In this document: positions 9,561-18,053 of the stretch, piece by piece
How the letters are laid out: each line of letters opens with the position of its first letter
Numbering within the stretch: the first letter of the stretch is position 1
Assembly (NCBI RefSeq): GCF_945882965.1
Contig: NZ_CAMCWY010000003.1
Span: forward strand, 62,001 to 126,000
Direction of reading: 5' to 3'
DNA: 64,000 bases
Origin: Sphingorhabdus sp. EL138
GTDB lineage: Bacteria; Pseudomonadota; Alphaproteobacteria; Sphingomonadales; Sphingomonadaceae
Translations under genes and position numbers: made by a program
Notes under the pieces: generated by a model
Databases searched by the model: none
What the model saw: only the letters and a program-made list of their open reading frames with translations
Told to the model about the DNA's origin: nothing

Positions 9561-9574
9561 AACAAATGATTGTT
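9561..9574. promoter_or_regulatory. Predicted TetR operator site 3 (before MaoC operon)
   Basis: AACAAATGATTGTT, inside the 20-bp block CAAAAACAAATGATTGTTTT that recurs unchanged (opposite strand) before the P450 gene. A possible -35 TTGACT stands at 9531-9536, so the operator would overlap or follow the -10 region. It lies 14 bases before the MaoC start. Confidence 0.7.
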
Positions 9575-9588
9575 TTAATGAGGCTGGA

Positions 9589-10062
9589 ATGAGCAGGGCA
9601 TTCGTCGATCCGGAACCCAAGTGGTTCGAAGATTTCGAACTCGGTGACGTTATGACCACGCGCGGTCGAACCGTCGATATCGGCGATATCGCCAGTTTTG
9701 CTGGCCTTACTGGAGATCATTATCAACTTCATACCGACGCCGCCTTTATGGAAGGCAACCGGTTTGGTCAGCGCATCGCGCATGGGCCATTAACATTTTC
9801 ATTAGCTGTCGGGCTTGTGGGCCTGAGTGGTTTTTACGGAGACGCGATTACTGCGCTTATAGAAATTACGGCCCTCAAGGCGACGAAACCTGTTTTCGCA
9901 GGCGACACGCTGCACGTTGTGGCGACGGTTACCAATCATGATGCGAGCGGGCCAAAGTACGGAACACTTGGTGTGACATATTCGGTCCGTAATCAAACAG
10001 GAGATGAAGTGATGACTTTCTTGCAAACTATGCTGGCCAAGCGCCGCAAATTGGAGGGTTGA
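9589..10062 (+). CDS. MaoC-like (R)-specific enoyl-CoA hydratase
   Basis: Single hot-dog domain hydratase of 157 residues. The hydratase-2 motif appears as GDHYQLHTD with the Asp/His pair and, 20 residues later, FGQRIAHGPL. Such enzymes add water to trans-2-enoyl-CoAs to give (R)-3-hydroxyacyl-CoAs. It is first in a tight operon whose next two genes are a thiolase-like protein and its DUF35 partner. In steroid side-chain catabolism a MaoC/DUF35 hydratase feeds an Ltp2-type aldolase, so hydration followed by retro-aldol cleavage is plausible here. Confidence 0.9.
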   Translation: MSRAFVDPEPKWFEDFELGDVMTTRGRTVDIGDIASFAGLTGDHYQLHTDAAFMEGNRFGQRIAHGPLTFSLAVGLVGLSGFYGDAITALIEITALKATKPVFAGDTLHVVATVTNHDASGPKYGTLGVTYSVRNQTGDEVMTFLQTMLAKRRKLEG

Positions 10063-10064
10063 AT

Positions 10065-11291
10065 ATGTCTGAAAAATGGACACTTAATGTTGGACCCGGG
10101 ACCGATAATGATCCGGTTTTTGTTGGCGTTGGCGAAATTCCGACGGGAAAATTCCCTGATCGGGGGTTTATTCAGGGCTTGACCAAAGTTGCAATTTTGG
10201 CGCTCAAAGACGCTGGCATGGTTCCACGCGATATCGATACCATTTTACTTATCCCAAATCTTCATTCCGCTGCCGATCAGGCCGACCTTATCTTTTCTAG
10301 AATGGTCGAAGAACTTGGAATTCACGGTACGTGCAAATCAAGTATGATGGTGCATTCCGGCGGCTCCACAAGTGACAATGCCGTTCGTACCGCGCATGGC
10401 TTAATAGCTGCGGGGCATGCTCAAAACGTGCTCGTTCTTCATTGCGAGCGCTGGGGATCAGCTGACCTCCAAGAGATGATAACAATGCTCTCAAAAAATG
10501 GAATTCCAGGAGAGTGGGAACTGCCAACGGGGATCCAGTTTAATGCGATTGGTGCTATGATCACGCGCCGCTATATGCACGCTTCGGGTAGTACTGCGGA
10601 AGAAATGGCTTCCGTGTGCGTAACGCTGCGCAATTGGGCCAATCTCAATGAAAATGCCATGTTCTATACCAAGCCGCTCACGGTTGAGCAGATCCTGGCA
10701 TCACGCATGGTGGCAGACCCACTGCATAGTTATGAGTGTCCACCAATGGCAGACGGTGCATGCGCGTTCGTGATGACCAATACGGGCAATGCCAAAAAAC
10801 GGGGCATTTCAAACTCCGTCCGCGTTGCTGGTTCGGGTGGCTGCGTCAGCCATTATTGCCTAAGCCAAGAAGCTGACCAAGCGGTGCTCGGTTGGCCACT
10901 TGCTGCGGAGCGCGCCTGGAACCAATCGGGTTGGGGGCCTGAAGACGCAGACATCGCAGAAATTTATGACAGCTATGCCGCAGTCACCGCAATAGCCTTG
11001 GAAGGTATTGGTATCGCAGCAAAAGGCGAGGGTGCAAGATGGTTTGCCGCAGGTCATGGCGATCCCGGAGGTAAGCTTCCGATGAACACAAATGGTGGAT
11101 TGCTCTCGGCTGGTCACACTGGTGTTGGAGGCGGAACGGCTTTGCTGGTCGAAGGTATCAGGCAATTGCTGCACCGCGCACCTAGCAAACGGCAGGTTGA
11201 AGACTGCCAGCGCGCAATTATCGGCGGATCAGGCGGAAGCTACATGGATGCACAAATCCTGCTCCTCGAACGCACCAAATTGGGAGCCTAA
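10065..11291 (+). CDS. Thiolase-like protein without nucleophilic Cys (Ltp2-type aldolase candidate)
   Basis: Thiolase-fold protein of 408 residues of the lipid-transfer/SCP-x group. Where true thiolases have the nucleophile (CASG), it reads VHSGGSTSDNAV, so no Cys is available. The C-terminal half keeps EIYDSYAAV and GGKLPMNTNGGLLSAGHTG. Cys-less members that pair with a DUF35 protein, such as Ltp2 of steroid-degrading actinobacteria, are retro-aldolases acting on 3-hydroxyacyl-CoAs, with conserved Tyr residues. The DUF35 gene follows after three bases, which supports that role. ATG 10065 is chosen over TTG 10059 because GGAGG at 10053-10057 is well spaced. Confidence 0.82.
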   Translation: MSEKWTLNVGPGTDNDPVFVGVGEIPTGKFPDRGFIQGLTKVAILALKDAGMVPRDIDTILLIPNLHSAADQADLIFSRMVEELGIHGTCKSSMMVHSGGSTSDNAVRTAHGLIAAGHAQNVLVLHCERWGSADLQEMITMLSKNGIPGEWELPTGIQFNAIGAMITRRYMHASGSTAEEMASVCVTLRNWANLNENAMFYTKPLTVEQILASRMVADPLHSYECPPMADGACAFVMTNTGNAKKRGISNSVRVAGSGGCVSHYCLSQEADQAVLGWPLAAERAWNQSGWGPEDADIAEIYDSYAAVTAIALEGIGIAAKGEGARWFAAGHGDPGGKLPMNTNGGLLSAGHTGVGGGTALLVEGIRQLLHRAPSKRQVEDCQRAIIGGSGGSYMDAQILLLERTKLGA

Positions 11292-11294
11292 GAC

Positions 11295-11699
11295 ATGCAA
11301 ACGCCAATAATCGTAACCGAATTCCGTGCAGGGCTGTCCGACGGTAAATTACTTGTCCAGCTATGCAAAGATTGCGGTAAGCCTAATATGTGGCCGCGTT
11401 ATGCATGTCCGCATTGCCAGTCGGAGAATTTAGATTGGCAACACTCGGGCGGTGTTGGAACGCTGCATAGCTTCTGTGTATTACGCCAAGGCGCACCCGA
11501 GGGGTTTGAAGAAGACCTTCCTTATGCAATCGGTGTCGTAAAGCTCGATGAAGGTGTGCAGCTGGCGGTGCGACTTGTTCCTAGCGCGCCAGATGACTGG
11601 TCAGAATATCAGTGCGATGACCGCGTCGAATTTGTCCCGGTTTCAGCGGACCAAATCGAAAAGCGCCCTTGCGCTACATTCAAGCGGATTGCGGACTAA
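11295..11699 (+). CDS. DUF35 Zn-ribbon/OB-fold protein, partner of thiolase-like protein
   Basis: Small protein of 134 residues: an N-terminal rubredoxin-like zinc ribbon with two CxxC pairs (CKDC at about residue 23 and CPHC at about 39), then an OB fold (FEEDLPYAIGVVKLDEG). DUF35 proteins bind thiolase-family partners and complete or stabilise their acyl-CoA sites. The position directly after the Cys-less thiolase gene fits a heteromeric aldolase. Confidence 0.9.
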   Translation: MQTPIIVTEFRAGLSDGKLLVQLCKDCGKPNMWPRYACPHCQSENLDWQHSGGVGTLHSFCVLRQGAPEGFEEDLPYAIGVVKLDEGVQLAVRLVPSAPDDWSEYQCDDRVEFVPVSADQIEKRPCATFKRIAD

Positions 11700-11704
11700 G
11701 GTCC

Positions 11705-13291
11705 GTGAACACCTTTGCGTTTCTGGCTAAATCGGCACGCCACGGGCCAAATACCACAGCACTTCTGCAAGGCGATGAGGTTGTTACCTATCGTGAGTTT
11801 CATGACCGCGCTTTGGCGATAGGTGGCAATCTTCTTGCTGCAGGTTGTCAGCCTGGTGACCGCGTCGCTTTCTGCCTCGCCAATTCACCGCGCATCATGG
11901 AACTGATTTTTGGTTGTTTTGCTGCGGGATTGGTCGTTGTTCCGGTCAATGCCCGGCTTCATGCGCGAGAGATGGCATATATTGTTGGTAACAGCGGTGC
12001 CAAGATACTGGTCCATGGCGCCGAGTTTCAGGATGGCATTCAGACGAACATCGAATTGTTTTCTGGCGTTACGCGCTACTGCACCGACGCAGTCGATGGT
12101 GCCGTTGATTTTTCGGCGCTTGTCTCGGTGGAACATGCACTCACGGCCGCAGTCGACGCTTCACCCGAAGATATCTGCTGGTTGTTCTATACTTCCGGTA
12201 CAACCGGCAAACCCAAGGGCGCGATTTGGAACCATCGGATGGTTCGGTGTGTGATCATGAACTATCTGGCTGATCTGCATAATATTCAGCCCGGCGAGGT
12301 CGTCTTGCATTGCGCACCCATGTCACACGGAAGCGGCATTGTTGCGCTGCCAACTGTTGCGCGCGGCGCGGTTAATGCAATTACAGAAACCGCCAGCTTC
12401 GAAATTGACTCTTTGCTGGCAACGGTTGAACGCCTTCGTGTTTCGCATATTGCCTTTATGGCCCCCACACAGATCGTCAAACTGTTGGAGGACTTTGAGC
12501 CCGGAAAATACGACATCTCCAGCCTTCATGCCATATGCTACGGCGGTGCCCCGATCTACGTGGACCAGTTAAAGCAAGCAATCCAGACATTCGGCCCGAT
12601 ATTTGTGCAGCTTTACGGGCAGGGGGAAGCGCCAATTACGATTACGGGCATGTCTGGTGATCGGCACCGCGAGTTGCTGGCAAATAACGATCCACGTATA
12701 GGTTCTGCAGGCCAGACACGCACCGACGTTGAAGCGCATTGTGTCGACGAGAATGATAACCCTTTACCGCCGGGCAAAGCAGGAGAAGTGGTAGCCCGGG
12801 GCGACGTTGTAATGCCCGGTTACTGGCAAAATCCTGAAGCAACAGCCGAAGCGCTGCGCGGAGGCTGGCTGCACACGGGCGATATCGGTTATTTTGACGA
12901 TCAGGGTTACTTGTTCCTGCTAGACCGTGCCAAGGACATGGTGATTTCGGGTGGGAACAATGTATACCCGCGTGAAGTTGAAGAAGTTATCATTCTTCAT
13001 CAAAAAGTCGCCAACTGCGTCGTCTTTGGAATTCCCGACGAGTATTGGGGCGAAGCTGTCCATGCGGTGGTGGTTCTGAAAACCGGTGAAACGATGACGG
13101 GCAGGGAAGTCATCGATTTTTGCGGTGAGCATATGGCTGGTTACAAAAAACCGAAAGCGGTCGATTTCGTGAGCGAACTGCCCGTCAGTGGATACGGTAA
13201 GATACTGCGTCGAGAAGTGCGCGATGCCTATTGGGTTGGTCACTCTAGTCGCATTGGCGGTGGTTCAGGCACAAAGGTTGCAAGCTCATGA
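11705..13291 (+). CDS. AMP-dependent acyl-CoA synthetase
   Basis: ANL-superfamily ligase, 528 residues from the GTG at 11705, which has TAAGG just ahead of it; the longer frame from 11669 would overlap the DUF35 gene. ATP motif YTSGTTGKPKG, YGQGEAP, HTGDIGY, hinge DRAKDMVISGGNNVYP and the catalytic Lys in SGYGKILR are all present, so it looks active. It would activate a carboxylic acid intermediate to its CoA thioester. The stop overlaps the next gene (ATGA). It may cover for the frameshifted ligase at 19.4-21.1 kb. Confidence 0.9.
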   Translation: MNTFAFLAKSARHGPNTTALLQGDEVVTYREFHDRALAIGGNLLAAGCQPGDRVAFCLANSPRIMELIFGCFAAGLVVVPVNARLHAREMAYIVGNSGAKILVHGAEFQDGIQTNIELFSGVTRYCTDAVDGAVDFSALVSVEHALTAAVDASPEDICWLFYTSGTTGKPKGAIWNHRMVRCVIMNYLADLHNIQPGEVVLHCAPMSHGSGIVALPTVARGAVNAITETASFEIDSLLATVERLRVSHIAFMAPTQIVKLLEDFEPGKYDISSLHAICYGGAPIYVDQLKQAIQTFGPIFVQLYGQGEAPITITGMSGDRHRELLANNDPRIGSAGQTRTDVEAHCVDENDNPLPPGKAGEVVARGDVVMPGYWQNPEATAEALRGGWLHTGDIGYFDDQGYLFLLDRAKDMVISGGNNVYPREVEEVIILHQKVANCVVFGIPDEYWGEAVHAVVVLKTGETMTGREVIDFCGEHMAGYKKPKAVDFVSELPVSGYGKILRREVRDAYWVGHSSRIGGGSGTKVASS

Positions 13292-14454
13292 GACAGGTTG
13301 CAATTGTTGGCGCCGGTATGTCGCAATTTGGAAAGCAAATCGGAAGGGGTCTTAGAAGCCTTTCGCTTGATGCTGTCGATGGTGCGATGGCATCATCGGG
13401 CCTTCAGTTCGACGATATTCAGAGGGTCTACTTCGGAAATGGTATAGCCGGTACCGTCGTTCAGCAGGATATGATCAAGGCGCAGGTAGTATTCCGGCAT
13501 CATCCGCTTGCGCATGCGCCGATGATCAATGTGGAAAATGCTTGTGCGTCTGGCGGCTCTGCTTTTCTTTTGGCGGTAGAGGCGGTAGCCAGTGGATGCG
13601 TTGATGTTGCACTCGCAGTTGGTACTGAACAGATGCACCATGTGGATAAAACGCGCGCTTTTAACGCGTTACGTGGCTCTGCTGATATTGACGAAATTGG
13701 CGAGGTCGAACCAGGTTCCACGAGTGCTAATTCAATTTTGATGGATTTCTATGCAGGCGTCGCCCAATCCTATCTTGATAAATATGGCGCTTCGGTTGAG
13801 GATTTTGCACGCGTAGCCGTCAAGAACCGCGAACATGCCTCGCATAACCCTTTGGCCTATTTGAGAACGCCACAAACGATCGCAGAAGTGTTGGAAGCGC
13901 GAGTAATTGTTTCGCCGTTGACCTTACCAATGTGTTCACCGGTTACGGATGGCTCTTCGGCAATAATCGTCTGTTCGCTTGAAAAAGCTACAGCTATAAG
14001 CGACACCGCCATCTTGGTTCGCGCGTGTATGAACGCCTCCGGTGCTGCCGGCCGGCCAGTGGCGACTGCCGCGCAACAGGTCTATGCATATTCGGGAGTT
14101 AGCCCACACGACATTGACCTGTTTGAATTGCACGATGCAGCTGCCCCAGCCGAACTGATACAATATCATGAAGTCGGTCTGTGTGAGGTTGGCGACGGTT
14201 CACAACTGATCCGTGATGGCGTAACCAAGCTAGGAGGAAAATTCCCGGTAAACACCAGCGGCGGGCTTTTGAGTCGTGGGCACCCGCTCGGTGCGACAGG
14301 TTGCGCACAAATATATGAGTTGGTGCAGCAGCTGCGCGGAGTTGCTGGTGCAAGACAGGTTGAAGGTGCGCGCCTCGGGCTGGCAATCAATGGCGGCGGC
14401 TGGCTTGACGGGTCATACGCGTTGGCGATAGCCACACTTCTCGAACGGGTGTAG
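13288..14454 (+). CDS. Thiolase (SCP-x type acetyl-CoA acyltransferase)
   Basis: Thiolase of 388 residues with the nucleophilic Cys in ENACASGGSAF (about residue 89), ELHDAAAP in the middle and the C-terminal GGLLSRGHPLGATG. It would split a 3-ketoacyl-CoA. The start overlaps the ligase stop by four bases (ATGA), so the two are translated together. It coexists with a Cys-less homologue in the same operon, suggesting one thiolytic and one aldol cleavage in the pathway. Confidence 0.9.
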   Translation: MRQVAIVGAGMSQFGKQIGRGLRSLSLDAVDGAMASSGLQFDDIQRVYFGNGIAGTVVQQDMIKAQVVFRHHPLAHAPMINVENACASGGSAFLLAVEAVASGCVDVALAVGTEQMHHVDKTRAFNALRGSADIDEIGEVEPGSTSANSILMDFYAGVAQSYLDKYGASVEDFARVAVKNREHASHNPLAYLRTPQTIAEVLEARVIVSPLTLPMCSPVTDGSSAIIVCSLEKATAISDTAILVRACMNASGAAGRPVATAAQQVYAYSGVSPHDIDLFELHDAAAPAELIQYHEVGLCEVGDGSQLIRDGVTKLGGKFPVNTSGGLLSRGHPLGATGCAQIYELVQQLRGVAGARQVEGARLGLAINGGGWLDGSYALAIATLLERV

Positions 14455-14467
14455 CATAGGCGAACTG

Positions 14468-15271
14468 ATGACATATCAAACAATCATCCTTGATCGTCCT
14501 GCGGACGGTGTGGCCATGATCACCCTTAATCGCCCGGAACGAGGCAATGGGGTTGTACCGGAAATGGCGGCAGACTTGATTAACGCGCTTAATGCGCTCG
14601 ATGCCGATCTGACTGTCCGTGTTTTGGTTATCACAGGTGCAGGAAAACAATTTTGTGCGGGCGCTGATTTGGTTGAATTCAAGCGCTACTTGGAAAATGA
14701 GCATGCAGCAGCACAAGAGCCATACAATGCCCGTGTCCTATTTCCAGTTACACAGAAGGTCGTTGCTTGCCGATTGCCTGTGATTGCAGCAATTAACGGC
14801 GGTGCTACTGCGGGTGGATTGGATTTCGCGCTTGCTTGCGATATCCGGATTGCGTCAACGGCGGCGAAAATGGGTGAGACCTATATCAAGCTGGGCCTGG
14901 CACCAGGCAATGGGGGAACATATTTCCTGCCCCGCTTGGTCGGCAGCGGGATGGCGGCCGAGATGGCGTTGACAGGTGACATTGTCGATGCGCAACGCGC
15001 GCTCGAAATTGGATTGGTCAATCAGATCGTTGAACCCGATTCGCTGATTCCAACTGCCGTTGCTCTGGCCGCACGCATTGCCGAACGTCCTCGCCTTGCG
15101 ATTGAGGCAACGAAGCAGCAATTGCGGCAAAGTTGGCATACGGATCTGCAAACGTCGATGAATGCAAGTTTTTGGGCCGTGGCGGCGCTGACCTATAGCG
15201 ACGATTTGCGCGAAGGCGTCAACGCAGGCTTGGAAAAGCGGACACCTGAATATAATCGACCTAAGTCATAA
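14468..15271 (+). CDS. Enoyl-CoA hydratase/isomerase family (crotonase)
   Basis: Crotonase of 267 residues. The oxyanion-hole segment GAGKQFCAGADLVEF and the second one AAINGGATAGG are normal. The two hydratase glutamates appear changed: the position of the first is GGLDFALACD (Asp), and the usual PEVKLG reads TYIKLG (Tyr). That makes a plain hydratase doubtful and an isomerase, hydrolase or other crotonase chemistry possible. Thirteen bases separate it from the thiolase gene. Confidence 0.88.
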   Translation: MTYQTIILDRPADGVAMITLNRPERGNGVVPEMAADLINALNALDADLTVRVLVITGAGKQFCAGADLVEFKRYLENEHAAAQEPYNARVLFPVTQKVVACRLPVIAAINGGATAGGLDFALACDIRIASTAAKMGETYIKLGLAPGNGGTYFLPRLVGSGMAAEMALTGDIVDAQRALEIGLVNQIVEPDSLIPTAVALAARIAERPRLAIEATKQQLRQSWHTDLQTSMNASFWAVAALTYSDDLREGVNAGLEKRTPEYNRPKS

Positions 15272-15300
15272 ACTGGTTTTGCAGGTCGTTGTTTAACTAG

Positions 15301-16116
15301 ATGCAGTCTTTTCGCCTTCAGCGTGTCTCAGACCAGAGCCTAGAAATATCCGATCTTGGCCTTCGTATGCCCAAGGCATCGGGTATTATTGACCCCGAGC
15401 CCTTTCGTGCAAGGGCAAGAGGTGAGGGCGATCCACTGGCCGAGTATCATGCAGCGTCAGGTGGAATGCGGACGATCTACCTCCCTGAGGGTAAAGATAC
15501 GGCTCTTTTGGGGCTCGAGTGCTCCGCCCTTACATTCGTAATTTCGGGCAGCGTTGAAATCCAGTCGGCTAATCGCTCGATGGCTGTTTTGTTGCCGGGT
15601 GACATTTTCCTTGCAGATGCCAGTATCCCTGAACATCTTGTCGTGGCTAAAGGCGAATGTAGGCTTATCCAAGTGTTGGTTGAACCTGACTGGCCGGGAG
15701 AGCGCACTAACCCGGTAAACCCGAGGTCGGATTGTCCGCGCGGCACGCACCACATTAATTGCAAACGCATGGTAAAGGGTGCGAAAGATCAGTCCTACTT
15801 CCATGATTTTGGATTACTGTTTGGATCGCCCGGAAGTTGGAGTGACATCACGCCCCTAACCGGTTTCCGATTTATCGGAATGGCGGAAGACACATTTATC
15901 GATTGGCACCCAGAAATCGTTAATAATCTCGTGATTGTTATGTCAGGCGGACTTGAATTAGAGGTCGGCGGGAACGACGGTGCTGTCGAAATTTTTCGAC
16001 AGGGAGATATTTGCCTGGCGGAAGACCGCACTGGTGAAGGTCACATTGACCGGATGCACAGCTATGTTCAGGTTGCTGTTTTAATCGTGGATGATGCAGA
16101 TCTTTGGCCGCGTTAA
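15301..16116 (+). CDS. Bicupin-like protein of unknown function
   Basis: Protein of 271 residues that I do not recognise by name. It shows two cupin-like halves: around residues 75-125 (TFVISGSVEI, LLPGDIFLAD) and around 205-255 (NLVIVMSGGLELEVGG, RQGDICLAED). The usual His-rich metal motif of cupins is poorly kept in the first half and partly present (DWHPE, GEGHIDR) in the second. No signal peptide. It ends the rightward operon and converges with the thioesterase gene. A dioxygenase, isomerase or non-catalytic sensor role cannot be told apart. Confidence 0.65.
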   Translation: MQSFRLQRVSDQSLEISDLGLRMPKASGIIDPEPFRARARGEGDPLAEYHAASGGMRTIYLPEGKDTALLGLECSALTFVISGSVEIQSANRSMAVLLPGDIFLADASIPEHLVVAKGECRLIQVLVEPDWPGERTNPVNPRSDCPRGTHHINCKRMVKGAKDQSYFHDFGLLFGSPGSWSDITPLTGFRFIGMAEDTFIDWHPEIVNNLVIVMSGGLELEVGGNDGAVEIFRQGDICLAEDRTGEGHIDRMHSYVQVAVLIVDDADLWPR

Positions 16117-16148
16117 ACTGCCCAAGTTATGGAAGTATAATCTTCAAG

Positions 16149-16583
16149 TCAGTTAAGTTCAGCGTTAACCAATAGCATTGCACTAAGGGCAGACTTAGCC
16201 TCATCGGACATTGGCTGTGACGACTTGGCTGCAATGTTAACCTGAGCCATGGTACTTGAGGAGACCGATGCGCAGCGACCATTCTGAAACAGAGCTTGCC
16301 TGACAGTCAGTGAACTATTTCCGATCCTTTCGATGCCGTTGGATATGGTAACGATACCTGGGTAGTGAATCTCGCCAACGAAATCGATTGTCGTTGTGAC
16401 GATAACAAAGAAACAATCCGGCGATAGCAGCTTTTCATTTTCAAGCACGATTGCAGCCCGGCCCGCTTCGAAGAAAAAAGAGAACGCAACGTTATTTACA
16501 TGACCTTGTCGGTCTGTGTCGCTCAGCCTGATTTTTTCAGTTATCATAACAGGGTAAGCGGTGATGTCTTTTGGATCGAACAT
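16149..16583 (-). CDS. Acyl-CoA thioesterase-like hot-dog protein
   Basis: Hot-dog fold protein of 144 residues of the 4-hydroxybenzoyl-CoA thioesterase group. The motif RLSDTDRQGHVNN carries the catalytic-type Asp and the conserved His-Val-Asn-Asn near residue 25. It would release a free acid from CoA. The start is ATG 16583; an in-frame TTG sits one codon earlier. It is the last gene of the P450 operon, and it converges with the bicupin gene. Confidence 0.78.
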   Translation of the reverse strand: MFDPKDITAYPVMITEKIRLSDTDRQGHVNNVAFSFFFEAGRAAIVLENEKLLSPDCFFVIVTTTIDFVGEIHYPGIVTISNGIERIGNSSLTVRQALFQNGRCASVSSSTMAQVNIAAKSSQPMSDEAKSALSAMLLVNAELN

Positions 16584-16654
16584 CAATTTATTTTCTGCAT
16601 TTTGAACCTTAGCTCTTTTGCCGACGTTTCAAACAATGGTGAATGCCCCGTATG

Positions 16655-16981
16655 TTAATCATTGGTTTTGGTAAAAAACGGAATATAACTTAAAAGCATT
16701 GGGTCTGCGATAGACTCGGTCATGGTAAACGTTGATCGACGTTCAACCAGCGCTTCGAACGCTGCTTTTGGGTCATCTAGATCATACACTGCTAGATATT
16801 TGTGCTGTGGTTCTTGTCCCGCAGGCGTTATTTGTTGGACAGCGCGATAGCGGGTCATCGACCGCATCGTTGGCAAGGATAGTAAATCCTTGGCATGCAC
16901 TTCGTTATACCACCGATTAAATTCTGCGTCTCGTTCGGGTGACAAGCTGTTCGTCAATGCAATCCATACCGGCCTTGCCAT
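16655..16981 (-). CDS. EthD-like dimeric alpha/beta-barrel protein
   Basis: Small protein of 108 residues resembling EthD/ferredoxin-like dimeric barrels: WIALTNSLSPERDAEFNRW, then VHAKDLLSLPTMRSMTRY. Such proteins often accompany P450 or ring-cleavage genes, but their function is usually unproven. ATG 16981 is preceded by GAGGAG; the longer frame from 16996 uses a TTG and is less likely. It lies between ferredoxin and thioesterase genes. Confidence 0.7.
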   Translation of the reverse strand: MARPVWIALTNSLSPERDAEFNRWYNEVHAKDLLSLPTMRSMTRYRAVQQITPAGQEPQHKYLAVYDLDDPKAAFEALVERRSTFTMTESIADPMLLSYIPFFTKTND

Positions 16982-17035
16982 CTTCACTCTCCTCAAAAAA
17001 TGTTTGTCGAAGCAAGCTGATGCTGCGCTTCTACT

Positions 17036-17239
17036 TCAGTCCTCGACTACTGATATGGCTCGCTCCGGGCAGCTTTTCATTCCAAGCGCTGCGTTGCGTT
17101 CTTCGCCGACGGGCACATCGATCGTTTTGCCTGCATCAGCATTGTAGCCGTCTTCGTCATTCAAGCGAAATACGTTGGGAGCGTATTTTGCGCAGCGACC
17201 GTGGCCGGTGCATTTTTCTTCGTCGATATATACCTTCAT
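17036..17239 (-). CDS. [3Fe-4S]-type ferredoxin, P450 redox partner
   Basis: Ferredoxin of 67 residues with the bacterial P450-partner pattern: CTGHGRC near residue 10 and a distant CP pair (KSCPERAI near residue 56), i.e. Cys-x2-His-x2-Cys plus CysPro, which binds a [3Fe-4S] or, with another ligand, a [4Fe-4S] cluster. It shuttles electrons from a reductase (not found in the window) to the P450 two genes upstream. Start ATG 17239 follows GGGAGAT. Confidence 0.92.
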   Translation of the reverse strand: MKVYIDEEKCTGHGRCAKYAPNVFRLNDEDGYNADAGKTIDVPVGEERNAALGMKSCPERAISVVED

Positions 17240-17272
17240 GATGCTTATCTCCCTAACAATATCGGCTAGTTT

Positions 17273-18049
17273 TTAGCTTTGCGCTTTTGAGAGCAAATCA
17301 ACGACAGCTAGCGCTTCCAAGCTCAAACCAAGGCTGAGGCCTTCATCCATAAGTCGCTTATAGCGCTGGGTGAGCACCACGCGTGAGTAGCGGAGGGCCA
17401 GGTCGGTCTTTCCCGCAAACACCTTCGCGATTTCCATTGCACGTGCTTGCAACTCACCCGGCGGAACGACCTCGCCAACGACACCGAAGTCCAGCGCTTT
17501 GCCGGCGCCCAGCTCCTGGCCCATGAGCAAAAAGTAACGACCGCGATTAGGACCAAGAAGATGCGTCCAAACGACATGTGCCCCATCGCCAGGAACGATG
17601 CCGCCCATGAAATGCGGGGCGTCCTGAAAAATAGCGGTTTCGGATGCAATGACGATATCGCTTAGTACAGGTATTTCAGGATGAAACCGTGCCGGCCCGT
17701 TGACAGCGCTGATAATCGGCACTTCGATGTCTAGCAGATTTTTAAGAAGTTTTCTGCCATCGTAGAATGTGTGATCCCACTCAGAAGCGGTATTTAGCTT
17801 AAAGCTAGCGAAGTCTATTTCTTCGCACCAAACGCTACCAGTACCGGTCATTACAACGACACGATTGCCCCGGTCGGCTCCAATATCCGCGAAGCAATAG
17901 CCTAGCTCTTCGTGGCTCTCTTCGCTCCACACGAAAGGTCCGCCCTTAGTGTGCAAACGCATTAGCAAGATGCCATCGTCATCACGTGTCAGCGCAATGT
18001 TGTGATACCGATTTCTGTAGTCTTCGAATTTTGGTGCCAGTCTGCTCAT
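17273..18049 (-). CDS. 6-oxocamphor hydrolase-like beta-diketone hydrolase (crotonase)
   Basis: Crotonase-fold protein of 258 residues that closely resembles 6-oxocamphor hydrolase of Rhodococcus, which opens bicyclic beta-diketones by retro-Claisen C-C cleavage. The residues that shape that active site fall at matching places: Trp41, His46, His123 (RFHPEIP), His146 (QDAPHF) and Asp155 (VPGDGAH). The residues around them (GTGSVWCEEIDFASF, SDIVIASE) also match from memory. ATG 18049 lies five bases after the P450 stop; the longer frame to 18115 would run into the P450 gene. P450 hydroxylation, alcohol oxidation and this cleavage would make a three-step ring opening. Confidence 0.85.
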   Translation of the reverse strand: MSRLAPKFEDYRNRYHNIALTRDDDGILLMRLHTKGGPFVWSEESHEELGYCFADIGADRGNRVVVMTGTGSVWCEEIDFASFKLNTASEWDHTFYDGRKLLKNLLDIEVPIISAVNGPARFHPEIPVLSDIVIASETAIFQDAPHFMGGIVPGDGAHVVWTHLLGPNRGRYFLLMGQELGAGKALDFGVVGEVVPPGELQARAMEIAKVFAGKTDLALRYSRVVLTQRYKRLMDEGLSLGLSLEALAVVDLLSKAQS

Positions 18050-18053
18050 GCGA

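Noticed and set aside
16654-16667. GTTAATCATTGGTT resembles a TetR operator before the thioesterase gene
   Set aside because: Only 10 of 14 bases match site 4, the outer half is wrong, and it overlaps the stop of the preceding gene in the same operon.
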